Shown: one piece after another, positions 28,039 to 37,018 of the stretch
Layout of the letters: the number at the start of each line of letters is the position of its first letter
Position numbering within the stretch: position 1 is the first letter of the stretch
Assembly: GCF_013003915.1 (NCBI RefSeq)
Contig: NZ_JABAIV010000002.1
Location: 62,001 to 126,000, forward strand
DNA length: 64,000 nt
From: Telluria aromaticivorans
Lineage (GTDB): Bacteria > Pseudomonadota > Gammaproteobacteria > Burkholderiales > Burkholderiaceae_D
Reading direction: 5' to 3'
Position numbers and translations under genes: made by a program
The notes under the pieces: generated by a model
Seen by the model: the letters and a program-made list of their open reading frames with translations, nothing else
The model's database searches: none
What the model was told of the DNA's origin: nothing

Positions 28039-29723
28039 TGAGCGAGGACGCCACTTCGGTGATCGTGACGCGCCGCGCCCAGGCCTTTCCCAAGCTGGAC
28101 GCGGGCGAGATCGCCAAGTTGCGCAGGTTCGGCGCCGTCCACAGCTGGAACGACGGCGACTGCCTGTTCGCCGCCGGCGCAGCGGGGCCAGGCATGTTTG
28201 TGGTGTTGTCGGGCATCGTCAGGGTGAGCCGGCGAGACGGCTTGGGCGGCACTGTCCCGGTGGTTGATCAGGGTCCTGGCGAGTTCCTTGCAGAAGTCGG
28301 TCAGTTATCGGGAGGTCCGGCGTTCGTCGACGGTCACGCTGCCGGCGCGGTCGACGCCCTGCTCATCCCGCCAGAACAGTTGCGCGCCTTGGTCGTGGCG
28401 GAGGCCGAACTCGGCGAGAAGATCATGCGCGCGCTGATCCTGCGCCGTGTCATCCTGATCGAACAGGGCAGCAGCACCGTGGTGGTTGGGGTCACCGGTG
28501 CGTCCGACACGGTCCGCCTGGCCGGATTCCTGACGCGCAACGGCCATCCCCACCAGGTCGTCGATCCGGGCGCTGAAGCTGCCCAGGCACTGGTCCAAGC
28601 GCATGCGGCCGGGCCCGCCGACCTGCCTCTCGTGCTGTGCCCGACTGGCCAGGTGCTCAAGAACCCACGCGAATCGGAGCTGGCACGCTGCATCGGCATG
28701 GTCGACCCCGCACGCGTGGTCGGGCGCCGCTTCGACCTTGCCGTTGTAGGCGCGGGCCCGGCTGGACTCGCGGCTGCGGTGTACGCGGCCTCGGAAGGCT
28801 TGTCGGTGGTGGTGCTGGACGCCCGGGCCTTTGGCGGCCAGGCGGGCTCGTCCGCGCGGATCGAGAACCTGCTCGGTTTCCCGACCGGCATCAGCGGCCA
28901 GGCGCTGTCGGGCCGGGCATTCGTGCAAGCCCAGAAGTTCGGCGCCGAGATCGCCATCCCAATGACCGTGTCCCGCCTCGACTGCAGTTCCGCCCACGCC
29001 GGCCTGCTGCGCCTCGAGCTCGGCGAGTACGGTGCGTTCGGAACGCTCGAGGCACGGACCGTGGTGCTCGCCACAGGTGCGCGCTACCGGCGCCTGGACC
29101 TGCCAGGACAGGAACGCTTCGAAGGCCGTGGCATCGCGTTCTGGGCCACGCCGCTCGAAGCGCGGCAGGTGCAGGGCCAGGAGGTGTTGCTTGTAGGCGG
29201 CGGCAACTCGGCCGGACAGGCTGCCGTCTACCTGGCTGGCCACGCCCGGCGCGTGCGTATCCTGGTCCGCCGTCCGCTGGTGGAAACGATGTCGCAATAC
29301 CTCGTTGATCGCATTGCTGCGTCGCCGGCCATCGAGGTGGTCGTTGGCGCGAGGGTTGTCGCCCTGTCGGGGGACGAGGAACTGGAGCGCGTGCGCTGGA
29401 AAATGGCAGATGGGGAAACTGACGAGCCGGTCCGGCATTTGTTCCTGTTCATCGGCGCGGAACCGGCCACCGAATGGCTTCACGGCTGTGGCGTCGCGCT
29501 TGAGCGTGGCTTCGTCCTGACCGGCGGCTCGCTTCCCGTGGATGCGGCCGGCGCCCCTTCCGCCGTGCGCGCCCCCGCCCAGCACGAAACCAATGTGCCG
29601 GGCGTGTTTGCGATCGGTGACGTACGTGCCGGGTCGGTCAAGCGGGTGGGCGCCGCCATCGGCGAAGGCGCCGCGGTAGTGGCGCAACTGCATGCCTACC
29701 TGGCTTTGCTGCCTTGCGCCTGA
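28035..29723 (+). CDS. Cyclic-nucleotide-binding domain fused to thioredoxin-reductase-like FAD oxidoreductase
   Basis: A 562-residue fusion. The N-terminus (about 15-135) is a CRP-type cyclic-nucleotide-binding fold ([20 protein letters not shown]). A linker of about 100 residues precedes a thioredoxin-reductase-like domain (from about 233) with the FAD site VVGAGPAGLAAAVYAASEG, the NAD(P)H site LLVGGGNSAGQAAVYLAG, and the C-terminal FAIGDVRAGSVKRVGAAIGEG. In thioredoxin reductases the CxxC pair follows the first glycine-rich segment of the pyridine domain; here that place reads FWATPLEA, with no cysteines, so disulfide reduction in the classic way is unlikely. It is coupled to the RND pump genes, suggesting redox sensing or detoxification connected with efflux, which is inference. 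Confidence 0.88.
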   Translation: MMSEDATSVIVTRRAQAFPKLDAGEIAKLRRFGAVHSWNDGDCLFAAGAAGPGMFVVLSGIVRVSRRDGLGGTVPVVDQGPGEFLAEVGQLSGGPAFVDGHAAGAVDALLIPPEQLRALVVAEAELGEKIMRALILRRVILIEQGSSTVVVGVTGASDTVRLAGFLTRNGHPHQVVDPGAEAAQALVQAHAAGPADLPLVLCPTGQVLKNPRESELARCIGMVDPARVVGRRFDLAVVGAGPAGLAAAVYAASEGLSVVVLDARAFGGQAGSSARIENLLGFPTGISGQALSGRAFVQAQKFGAEIAIPMTVSRLDCSSAHAGLLRLELGEYGAFGTLEARTVVLATGARYRRLDLPGQERFEGRGIAFWATPLEARQVQGQEVLLVGGGNSAGQAAVYLAGHARRVRILVRRPLVETMSQYLVDRIAASPAIEVVVGARVVALSGDEELERVRWKMADGETDEPVRHLFLFIGAEPATEWLHGCGVALERGFVLTGGSLPVDAAGAPSAVRAPAQHETNVPGVFAIGDVRAGSVKRVGAAIGEGAAVVAQLHAYLALLPCA

Positions 29724-31150
29724 AGCGACCGGGTCCACATACAGGACCAGCCCTCATGTGCTGATGTACCAGATAGCTTTCACCAAGACTGGATTGGGTC
29801 CTGCACGTCGAATTCGCGCTGCAGATGAGAGCGCCATCAGCGAAGGCGCGCCGCCGCGTTTGTACTTGCCCTTGACGCGCCTGTTTTGCGAACAAATCCC
29901 GGCCGAGCTCTGCGGACCTGCATTCATGACCGGCTCAACATGGCCCTCGGCAATTTCACCCCAGCCGAAACTTGCTCTTGCCGCCTGACATCTACTTTCA
30001 GCGTGCTCTGAAAATAGGGAATCAGCATGTTAGTTCTATCTATTTATTCTCAATCTCGTGGTTCCGAAATCGATAAATTTGCGCAGCTTGAGAGGCAACG
30101 CAGCAACGCGCCGCTTATGGCAGCCAAAAACACATTTATTCAAGGGTGAGTACTTAGTCAGGCAAGTACCATGCTCGTGCGCGAGATGGGACAAGCAGGC
30201 CTTCGCCACTGGCGGCCACGCATCATTTATTAAGCTACGAAGAGCATGCCAAGATCTATTTCATAGTCGTGTTGCTCAGAATGCGCGGGGGGGGTTGGTA
30301 TTGATCAAAAGACTTTGACGTTGAGCCAGAATTTTTCTTTAGATGTGGACAACTTGCATGAGGCAACGCGCATCAATGTCGCTAACTGGCATACCGCAGA
30401 TGGAAATTATATTTCTTTTATCAAAAAGGGAAATCCGATGCGGGCTTCACGGATTATTTTCGCAGCTTCCTCTGCTGTAATGAGTTCGTTGAGTCCAAAG
30501 AGCAGACAGGGCTGTTGATTCGGACGATCCGCGATTATTTCGTCGCGGAGAAGATGGACGCGGAGGAAGCAAAAAAATATTAAGGAAAAAGCCTTCAACT
30601 ATTTTTTGGAACAGGCTCGCGATGGAAAAGGTGTTAGCCTATAGATTGCCATGCAAGGCATTACAAACCAGGGTGGCTGGCATGCTCTGCGCATCGCCCA
30701 GCCACGAACACTGTGCGGGAACAGGTCGAGCACGACGGCCAGGTACAGCCAGCTAAGGCCGGTGCGGATGTACGTGATATCCAATGCGTAATTCAAGTTC
30801 GGCGCTCATAACGAGAAGACAAGGGAAAGCGGAAGGAGCGGTAATCACCACCGCTATCTGAGCAACAACGTCAGCCCTTGGTTCAGCCATAGGATTCTTT
30901 AGGCGCGAATTCCCGTCCGTGGATGCGAATGGAATACCCATTTCATGGCGTTCGCCATTCGAACCAGACAGTTCCGCTTCATCACCCTAACTCTGTCCAT
31001 ATTGCCTATTCGGCTTTGGTATTAATATCACCAGATTGCCTGATGAAAACATGGCTTGAAAAAACGGAGTGGAAAAGGATGAGCAGCACATCCCAAAGAA
31101 ATGCCGTCCAGTCTGAACTGAGCGGCATCACAGTGCAACGAGCGAAGTGC
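29724..31150. other. Gene-poor, AT-richer region with degraded sequence
   Basis: About 1.4 kb between the oxidoreductase gene and the ice-binding protein gene. It has several short open frames of 60-100 codons without recognisable family, start site or codon bias, and I do not call them genes. The only recognisable content is the IS3-type transposase remnant near 30.7 kb. GC content falls noticeably from the left side onward. No RNA gene or clear promoter was seen. Confidence 0.6.
30645..30796 (-). pseudogene. IS3-family transposase (OrfB) fragment
   Basis: The minus strand encodes ALDITYIRTGLSWLYLAVVL then DLFPHSVRGWAM, the DDE-core segment of IS3-family transposases (catalytic Asp in DITYI; second strand VVLDLFSR-like). 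About 15 bp after GWAM the frame shifts: MPATLVCNALHGNL continues the homology in another frame and then stops. About 50 of the roughly 280 residues remain, so this is a dead remnant. Confidence 0.8.
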
Positions 31151-33124
31151 TTAATACTTCGATTTAACGACCAAGGTCGCCGTGGCTTCATGTTGGTTGC
31201 TGCCACAGACGGTCTGTAACGCACCTGGTTTCAGTCTGTTCACATAGATTCCCTTACGATACGAGGTTACCTTGACCGTTATCGTGCACGAGCCCATTGC
31301 CGGGATGGTGCCATTGTGCAAGGTCACTGTCGAGCCCCCGTTGGGCGCTGTCACTTTCCCCTGGCAAGTCGTTCTGGCGCCGCTGTAAGAGCTGCTGACG
31401 ATCTGCACTCCGTATGGCAGCGTGTCAACGAGCTTCTTGATCAGGCTTGCGGCCATGTAGTTGGGATTAATCAACGTAATGGTCAGCACCGACAACTGAC
31501 TTTCCTTGATAGTCGATGGGCTGAATGACTTCTTCACAATGGGCGGAATGTGTTTGACGATGACCGTCAAGGTCGCCACCGCCGGCGCGGTATTGCTGCC
31601 ATTCGTAGTCTGCAAGGCACCGACACCCAAGGTGTTGGTAAAGTACCCTGCAACGTTCGAAGTGACCCGAACCGTTACTCTGCAGGAACTATTGGCAGGG
31701 ATGATGCCTCCGGACAGGGTTACCGTCGACCCGCCGGGGGTGGCCGTGACGATCCCGCCGCAGGTAGTTGTTGTGTTCGCTGGCGAGGCAACGACAACAC
31801 CGCTAGGCAAGGTGTCGACGAGCGGCACAGTCTGGATGGCGGGAAGAGCACCTGTGTTGCTCAACGTGAGGGTGAGCGTCGAGAACCCACCCTTGGCAAT
31901 GGTCGCCGGGCTGAATGCTTTGCCCAGCGTTACGGAAGAGGTTGGGGTAACCGGGGTAACAGTGAGGGTCGCAGTAGCCGGGCCTGTGTTACTGCCATTG
32001 CTGGTTTGCAACGAACCAGCGGCCACGGTGTTGAGATACGCTCCCCCGGTGGTGGCAGTCACGTTCGCGCTTACAGTGCATGAGCCATTCGCGGGGATTG
32101 CGCCTCCAGTGAGGGTCACCGACGAGGTCGAGGTCGTGACCGCACCACCGCACGTGGTGGTGGCATTGGGTGTAGCCGCAACCGTCAAGCCAGTGGGCAA
32201 GTTGTCAGTAAATGGAGCGGTCAGGGTAGCGGCTGAGCTACCAGTGTTGCTCAATGTGAGGGTGAGGGTCGACGTTCCGCCGGCGGCGATGGTCGGCGGA
32301 TTGAATGCCTTGCTCACCGAAACCGACGCAGCGACACAGGTGGCGGGAGTGACGATATTCGAGTCGAGCGTCACAGAACCATTTCGCGCCAGGGCTCTGC
32401 CCGCAAGGGTTGCATTGGTGGTCAGCGTAATGCTTGTGAGCGCAACGATATTACCGACGAAGTTCGTGCCCGTACCAATGACCGCGGAACTGCCGACCTG
32501 CCAGAACACGTTGCAGGCCTGAGCCCCGTTAATCAAGGCCACAGTCGCGTTGCTGCCGGTAATAAGAGTGCTCCCGGTTTTGAAGATAAATACCGCATTC
32601 GGATCGCCCTGCGCATCGAGGGTTACCGTGCCAGTCAACGACGCTGAGGACGCAAAGCAATAGACACCGGGGACCAGCGTCATGCCGCTGAGATCGGTTG
32701 GCACGCCGAACGTGGTGTTGCATGGCTGACTCGCGAGGCTGTTGTAGGCAATCGTCGTGTCCGCCTGCGCACCCTGCGCGACGGCATCGGCGGCATGTAT
32801 CGCACCGTTCACGATCCCGGGTGGAAAACCCGTGATCGCACTCCCAGGGAAAACCCCCAGATCTCCATTGAGGATTGTCGGGCCAGTATTCGTGACCGTT
32901 TGGCCACCCAGAACTGCAAAACTGCCGGCAGTACCCAATGACGGTGCCACCTGAGCAAAAGCGGAATTAAAAGGAGCTGCCGCGCACAGCATAATCAGCA
33001 TGACTAGCGCTAAACACTTTCGCGAGACCCACGAATTGATGGAATCTTTGGGCGTTCGCCATGTAGACGGAACCGCCAGCGTCCGAGCAAAATCTATTAC
33101 ATCGTGTTTCAATGTGCCATGCAT
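31151..33124 (-). CDS. Secreted ice-binding-like protein (DUF3494) with three beta-sandwich repeats
   Basis: A 657-residue exported protein. The long signal peptide (about 1-57) ends FNSAFA. Residues about 60-260 form a DUF3494 ice-binding-like domain: SLGTAGSFAVLGGQTVTNTG at its start, NGDLGVFPGSAITGFPPG, AQADTTIAYN, and the Thr/Ser/Ala-rich solenoid TTNATLAGRALARNGSVTLD. Three repeats of about 120 residues follow, each starting SKAFNPPTIAAGGTS-like and ending NTVAAGSLQTSNGSNT-like, resembling DUF11/DUF7933 sandwich domains. The start at 33124 has AAGGAG upstream; earlier starts lack it. DUF3494 proteins bind ice crystals in cold-adapted microbes. Base composition is lower in GC than the surroundings, which suggests transfer. 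Confidence 0.88.
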   Translation of the reverse strand: MHGTLKHDVIDFARTLAVPSTWRTPKDSINSWVSRKCLALVMLIMLCAAAPFNSAFAQVAPSLGTAGSFAVLGGQTVTNTGPTILNGDLGVFPGSAITGFPPGIVNGAIHAADAVAQGAQADTTIAYNSLASQPCNTTFGVPTDLSGMTLVPGVYCFASSASLTGTVTLDAQGDPNAVFIFKTGSTLITGSNATVALINGAQACNVFWQVGSSAVIGTGTNFVGNIVALTSITLTTNATLAGRALARNGSVTLDSNIVTPATCVAASVSVSKAFNPPTIAAGGTSTLTLTLSNTGSSAATLTAPFTDNLPTGLTVAATPNATTTCGGAVTTSTSSVTLTGGAIPANGSCTVSANVTATTGGAYLNTVAAGSLQTSNGSNTGPATATLTVTPVTPTSSVTLGKAFSPATIAKGGFSTLTLTLSNTGALPAIQTVPLVDTLPSGVVVASPANTTTTCGGIVTATPGGSTVTLSGGIIPANSSCRVTVRVTSNVAGYFTNTLGVGALQTTNGSNTAPAVATLTVIVKHIPPIVKKSFSPSTIKESQLSVLTITLINPNYMAASLIKKLVDTLPYGVQIVSSSYSGARTTCQGKVTAPNGGSTVTLHNGTIPAMGSCTITVKVTSYRKGIYVNRLKPGALQTVCGSNQHEATATLVVKSKY

Positions 33125-33473
33125 GATTTTTCTCCTTTTTATCCTGAAAATAACCCAATCTTCCTGAAAAACAAAAGCCCGATAGCACGCAAGGCAAGCG
33201 TCGATGATTGTTTTCAATCGTCAAAAAAAGATAGGGAAACGAATTACTTTCCTCGATCACAATTCAGTTCATTTTTTCGTCGCCTCCTTCCGTTAATCTA
33301 TTGATTTGCGTTAGCAGTATTATCTCAATGTTATCTGGGCAAAAAAAACGCACCGACGTAACTAATGGTGCATACAGATTTATACGAAATAACCTCCTAC
33401 CGCAAGCGGCGCACGAATATTTAATTGAATGCGCTTCAATCGAAAAAAATTGGAGAAACTTATTTCGATTTGG
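33125..33473. other. AT-rich intergenic region upstream of the ice-binding gene
   Basis: About 350 bp without a gene, between the ice-binding protein start and the left end of the IS630-type element. It is clearly AT-rich, with poly-A and poly-T runs, and presumably contains the ice-binding gene's promoter. No convincing -35/-10 pair was chosen because many AT-rich candidates exist. Confidence 0.5.
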
Positions 33474-33481
33474 CTAAGTAG

Positions 33482-34516
33482 TTATCCAAAATTTATTGTG
33501 AACTTGCTTTCGAAGCCACTCATCAAGGACTGAACCTCGTCAAGCAGGTCCGCCCCGCTTTTGGCGGCGAAGCGGCGCCAAAAATGCTTGGCGCGCTTCC
33601 ACAGAATCTCGATACGATTAAGTTCTGGACTATAGGGCGGCAAATAATACAAGTACAGCCCGTGCCTCGCCCACTGGCGGCGCTTCTTTTCCATGGGCTT
33701 ACCTTTGTGAATCCCTGCATTGTCGATCAGGACAACGCGTGGAACCGAGGGAGGGTGGGCTGCAATTTGATCGAAAAAAATGATCATATCGTTGCGTGTG
33801 GTCGGTCGCTGCTGAGTTGTCCAGGTCAATTGGCCGTCGTGGCGCAATGCCCCAGGCACATTGCCGCGCTGCCGATGCGCCAACGGTTCGACTGAGCGCG
33901 CCGATCCTGCTCCAGCCGTACAACGGTTCGACTGAGCGCGCCGATCCTGCTCCAGCCGTACTGCACCGGGGGATTCGGACTGAAGCCGGATTCGTCGAAA
34001 TATAGCAGCTCGCATTGCTGCTCTTGATCGAGCCCGGCCAGCGCCCCCATCACTTTGCTGGCGTGCTCGAACGCCTCTTGATTCGCTTTTTTTTAAACTG
34101 TACCGATAGCGCTTGTACGTGAAATCCATCTCCTTGAGATACCGTTTGGCCGTGTTCTCGCTGATGGGTGCATGGTCTCGGCTTTGCTCGATCTGACGCA
34201 GCAAGGCGACCACGGTCCCGCCTTCGGATTGCGCCAGCTCGCCAAGAGCCTGTTGCTGCTGGGGCGTCCACTTCCTCGGCCGGCCGGTATGACGCCCTTC
34301 GTACAGTCCGGCCAGCCCAAGCTTGCCCCAGCGCTGACGCCAATGCTCCACGCTGTTCAAATGCACACCGAACTCGTCAGCAGTCTTTTGAAGGGTCAAT
34401 CCCTCGCTTAACCGCAAAATCCCTTGAGCTCGCATCCGTGTCCTGGGGTGCGGGTGAAAAACGCCCATCTCACGCAGCGTGCGTCGCTCGTGCTCGGACA
34501 GTTCCAAGTGCTTCAT
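33482..34516 (-). pseudogene. IS630-family transposase broken by a 40-bp tandem duplication
   Basis: The N-terminus is a normal helix-turn-helix (TLQKTADEFGVHLNSVEHWR). The DDE C-terminus is also normal (RVVLIDNAGIHKGKPM; YLPPYSPELNRIEILWKRAK). Between them the frame is wrong twice. An A8 run on the coding strand (34084-34092) precedes the place where the homologous frame (NQEAFEHASKVMGALAGLD, LLYFDESGFSPNPPVQYGW) is shifted by one. Then an exact 40-bp tandem duplication (33881-33920, 33921-33960) restores the original frame. The uninterrupted 344-residue reading frame therefore encodes a nonsense middle that lacks the first catalytic Asp region in frame. The A8 slip might be programmed or transcriptional; the duplication is not. 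Confidence 0.85.
33881..33960. repeat. Exact 40-bp tandem duplication inside the transposase gene
   Basis: The 40 bases at 33881-33920 are repeated without change at 33921-33960 (unit starts CAACGGTTCGACTGAGCGCG). Because 40 is not a multiple of three it shifts the reading frame. Confidence 0.97.
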
Positions 34517-34769
34517 CGCTCAGCTCCTGCTGCATTGCCAATTCGACTTTGACAGCAAAAAATGGGCGACTACTTAGTTTGGCTGAGGAATTCGAAATAT
34601 TACGGATAAAACAAATTTCGTAATTAATTTAACGAGTTAATGCCGGTTTAATAACTTACCGGAAACCCATTGTCGTACAGGCGTCCCGGCAGCGGCACCG
34701 CAAGGCACGCTCCCGCAGCAGTTCTCTGTCAGGAAGGCAATCAGGCCAAGGCTGGGCCAGCTGCACTCG

Positions 34770-36251
34770 CTAGCCAAACAGACCATGGAGAAACCAGCGT
34801 GGTTCAGGGTCTTCGCCGGAACCACCCACCCGCTCTCGATAGACCCAGTACAAAGCGTGCTCCTGACCTTCTGCAATCCAGTAATCTCTAGCGGCCGTAT
34901 CGCCCCACCACCCTGCTTCTACACGTTCCGGGCCTGACACCATTCGCAGCGGCGAACCATAGAATGGCCTGTGGTTTCGTACAAGCAGCAGGATGGGCTT
35001 CACTAGCAGCCACGTCGGTCGAAGAACGCTGCTCAGGTTCTGCGGTAGCTGGTCAGCAACCACCGCTTCGCGCACCTTCTCATGGATGGGTACCCACGTA
35101 TTCGCAACCTCGGGTCGATAATCCGCCACAGGCCTCACCTGGCGAACCTTGTCCTCACCAAGGCGCGCTACGAGCAGTTCAATCATGCGTGCCTGGTCCT
35201 CCTCAGTGCCGCCGGGCTCAGGGAAAAGCGACTCGGTGGGAGGTTCCATTGGTTGCAGTTGGGTCGTCTGGAGCGCCAATCCGATCACTGGAGCTTCCAA
35301 TACCAATTTCCCAAGTCGTTCCTTCAGCAAACGCACGATGTGATCGCTATGCCAGATCGGCTCGGCCAAGAGGATCTCGACTTCGGTCGGCGCGCGTGCA
35401 ACCCGGCCGCGCTCATGTTCCAGCTTGAGCGTGAGACCCCTTACTGCGAACTGCATCGCACACAGCCAGCCGATCAGCTGTAGAACCAGGCGTTGCGCGC
35501 CTGCTAGCAGTAGATCGGCATTCTCGATGCGGTCAAAAAGCTCCATCTTTGCCTCGAACTTCGTGGGCGCCTCAATCCATTCAAACATCTCAGGCACGCT
35601 GCCGAAAGCGCAATCGAGGAGGTCGAGCAATGCACGGCCACATCGGCGTTGAAGGCCTGGGCGCGGTAGCCGTCGTAGGTCGTCGATCGTATCGCAGCCA
35701 ATCCCCTCAAGCCAGCTAGCGAAAGGCCTCGCTTCTGGGAGAACCATTGCAGGAAGACGATACAACGCGCGGTCTGATGACTGTTGCTTTAACCTGCGAC
35801 CGCCGCCAGCTCGAGCGAGCATCCACGCTGCCCGCGCGGTTGGAGCGCAGCTCAATTTCCCCGTGAATCCCAGGTCACGAAGATCGGCGCGAACGCGCCT
35901 GCATAACGATCGTATGCCACCGAACAAGCTCAAGCTCGCGCCGATATCCAGCAACAGCGTCGACTCTTCCGCGAGCGTTACTTGCGGCGTGTACTGCAAC
36001 ATTGCCATCGCGACGGCCTGTAATGCAGCTACTTCCCGTGCCGCAGTACGCTCGTAGAGTCGAGCATCTGGTATCAGCATTAACACACCACCGCGACGCA
36101 TTGCGGGCATGACGCCGGCAATGCGTGCGCCGTGCGACATCGTCAGCACCTTTTCTCGCTCGAGAACAACCGTAACGCTGTTACTCGACCAGCTCGGTTC
36201 GAAGACCTCGAGCGGAAGTTGGGGTAGATATAGTCCGATCCACAGGCGCAT
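34770..36251 (-). CDS. imuB: ImuB-type Y-family DNA polymerase-like mutasome protein
   Basis: Scaffold of the damage-inducible ImuA-ImuB-DnaE2 mutagenesis complex. It has 493 residues; the DinB-like N-terminal part (MRLWIGLYLPQLPLEVFEPS; MSHGARIAGVMPAMRRGGVL) lacks the paired acidic residues used by active polymerases, as is usual for ImuB. A beta-clamp and DnaE2-interacting C-terminal region ends WFLHGLFG. The ATG at 36251 gives the family start; it overlaps the imuA end by 71 bp, so translation is coupled. No dnaE2 follows: downstream lies a short stretch and the IS630-type element. Transcription is probably controlled by the LexA box at 36899. Confidence 0.9.
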   Translation of the reverse strand: MRLWIGLYLPQLPLEVFEPSWSSNSVTVVLEREKVLTMSHGARIAGVMPAMRRGGVLMLIPDARLYERTAAREVAALQAVAMAMLQYTPQVTLAEESTLLLDIGASLSLFGGIRSLCRRVRADLRDLGFTGKLSCAPTARAAWMLARAGGGRRLKQQSSDRALYRLPAMVLPEARPFASWLEGIGCDTIDDLRRLPRPGLQRRCGRALLDLLDCAFGSVPEMFEWIEAPTKFEAKMELFDRIENADLLLAGAQRLVLQLIGWLCAMQFAVRGLTLKLEHERGRVARAPTEVEILLAEPIWHSDHIVRLLKERLGKLVLEAPVIGLALQTTQLQPMEPPTESLFPEPGGTEEDQARMIELLVARLGEDKVRQVRPVADYRPEVANTWVPIHEKVREAVVADQLPQNLSSVLRPTWLLVKPILLLVRNHRPFYGSPLRMVSGPERVEAGWWGDTAARDYWIAEGQEHALYWVYRERVGGSGEDPEPRWFLHGLFG

Positions 36252-36885
36252 GGCGATGAACAAAAGATGGGGACAAGGGCAAGAACAGCGCAGTTTCACG
36301 CTGCGGGCCCCGACGTTTCAGAAAGTCGATCTCGATACCGCCGAACGCTGGCCGGATCCCGAGTCGAAGCAGCGCAGGTGAAGCATCCTGTGATGCTGCA
36401 AACGGGCGGAACAAAAAGAAAAGGCTCTCTCCGTCTGCAGCCGCCAAACTCAAACGTCGCAGACTCTCGTTTCGAATATGGCCTGGCCAAAACAAAAGAG
36501 CGTGACACCCCCCACTTCGGAGGACTTGTTCTGCTGCCCAAAGGGCGTCGGCTGTACGATCAGGCTGCACCCAAGTGACTTGAGATGGGTTCAACCCCAT
36601 CGCGGCCAGTGCAATCGAATTTGGGACATGTGGCGGCTGAATTAACATTACCCGGCGTTTTCCAGCTGCCGCCAAGGCGGGTTGCAGAAGCCTCAGCTCG
36701 CCTGTACCGGGCTGGCGTAAATGTAGCTCAACCATGCTGCTGGCCGGCCACCCCCCTCCCGGTAACTGGGCAGATAGAACAGGATAGCCAGTGTCAACAC
36801 AGCGTGTGCCCGAACGACCGAGCTGCGAGGCGCGCCATAGCGACGGATGAATCAACTCCGGTGCCGAATGGATCTTAGGCAACAT
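36181..36885 (-). CDS. imuA: ImuA, SulA/RecA-like mutasome subunit
   Basis: Accessory protein of the ImuABC translesion system, 234 residues. Recognisable features are LHPSLWRASQL-like N-terminus (here IHPSLWRASQLGRSGTRCVD), LPGGGWPASSMVEL (a degenerate Walker-A-like segment), and QVTWVQPDRTADALWAAEQVLRSGGCHALLFW. The ATG at 36885 has GAGG upstream and sits just below a LexA box at 36899-36918. It overlaps imuB. By family knowledge it stabilises the mutasome and modulates RecA. It is complete, unlike the imuA-like fragment at 37.0-37.3 kb. Confidence 0.88.
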   Translation of the reverse strand: MLPKIHSAPELIHPSLWRASQLGRSGTRCVDTGYPVLSAQLPGGGWPASSMVELHLRQPGTGELRLLQPALAAAGKRRVMLIQPPHVPNSIALAAMGLNPSQVTWVQPDRTADALWAAEQVLRSGGCHALLFWPGHIRNESLRRLSLAAADGESLFFLFRPFAASQDASPALLRLGIRPAFGGIEIDFLKRRGPQRETALFLPLSPSFVHRHAPVDRTISTPTSARGLRTELVE

Positions 36886-36898
36886 ATCAACCTCATAA

Positions 36899-36918
36899 TA
36901 CTGTATATCCATACAGTA
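36899..36918. promoter_or_regulatory. LexA-binding SOS box of imuA-imuB
   Basis: TACTGTATATCCATACAGTA is a near-consensus LexA box (TACTGTATATATATACAGTA) with the invariant CTG-N10-CAG. It lies 14 bp upstream of the imuA ATG, so LexA bound there would block transcription or initiation. Confidence 0.9.
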
Positions 36919-37018
36919 TATGATCGATGAGGTTTTAGCAAGCCGTGGATGCTTGAAGCTCCATCGAGCGCCGCCTTTCCTCCGGCCCGCATTCTGCCTG
37001 TATCCACTGAGCAACATT

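Larger units (their letters stand above)
33475..34576 (-). mobile_element. IS630-family insertion element, defective
   Basis: The element is about 1.1 kb with imperfect terminal inverted repeats starting AGTAGTTATCCAAAA (left) and AGTAGTCGCCCATTTT (right, inverted). TA dinucleotides flank both ends (33475-33476, 34575-34576), as expected for IS630/Tc1 elements that insert at TA. It contains one transposase gene, which is broken (see the pseudogene entry). Confidence 0.78.

Noticed and set aside
29692..29988. Open frame of 98 codons after the oxidoreductase gene
   Set aside because: Starts inside the oxidoreductase gene out of frame and shows no recognisable domain.
30058..30318. Open frame of 86 codons in the gene-poor region
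   Set aside because: No ribosome-binding site, family or codon bias; lies in degraded, AT-richer sequence.
33881..33960. Repeat pair that could suggest a small CRISPR array
   Set aside because: The two units are immediately adjacent without spacers and lie in a transposase gene; it is a tandem duplication.
34637..34769. Possible start of dnaE2 after imuB
   Set aside because: Neither frame after the imuB stop shows the DnaE2 PHP-domain start; only about 20 bases resemble the sequence after the other imuB fragment.
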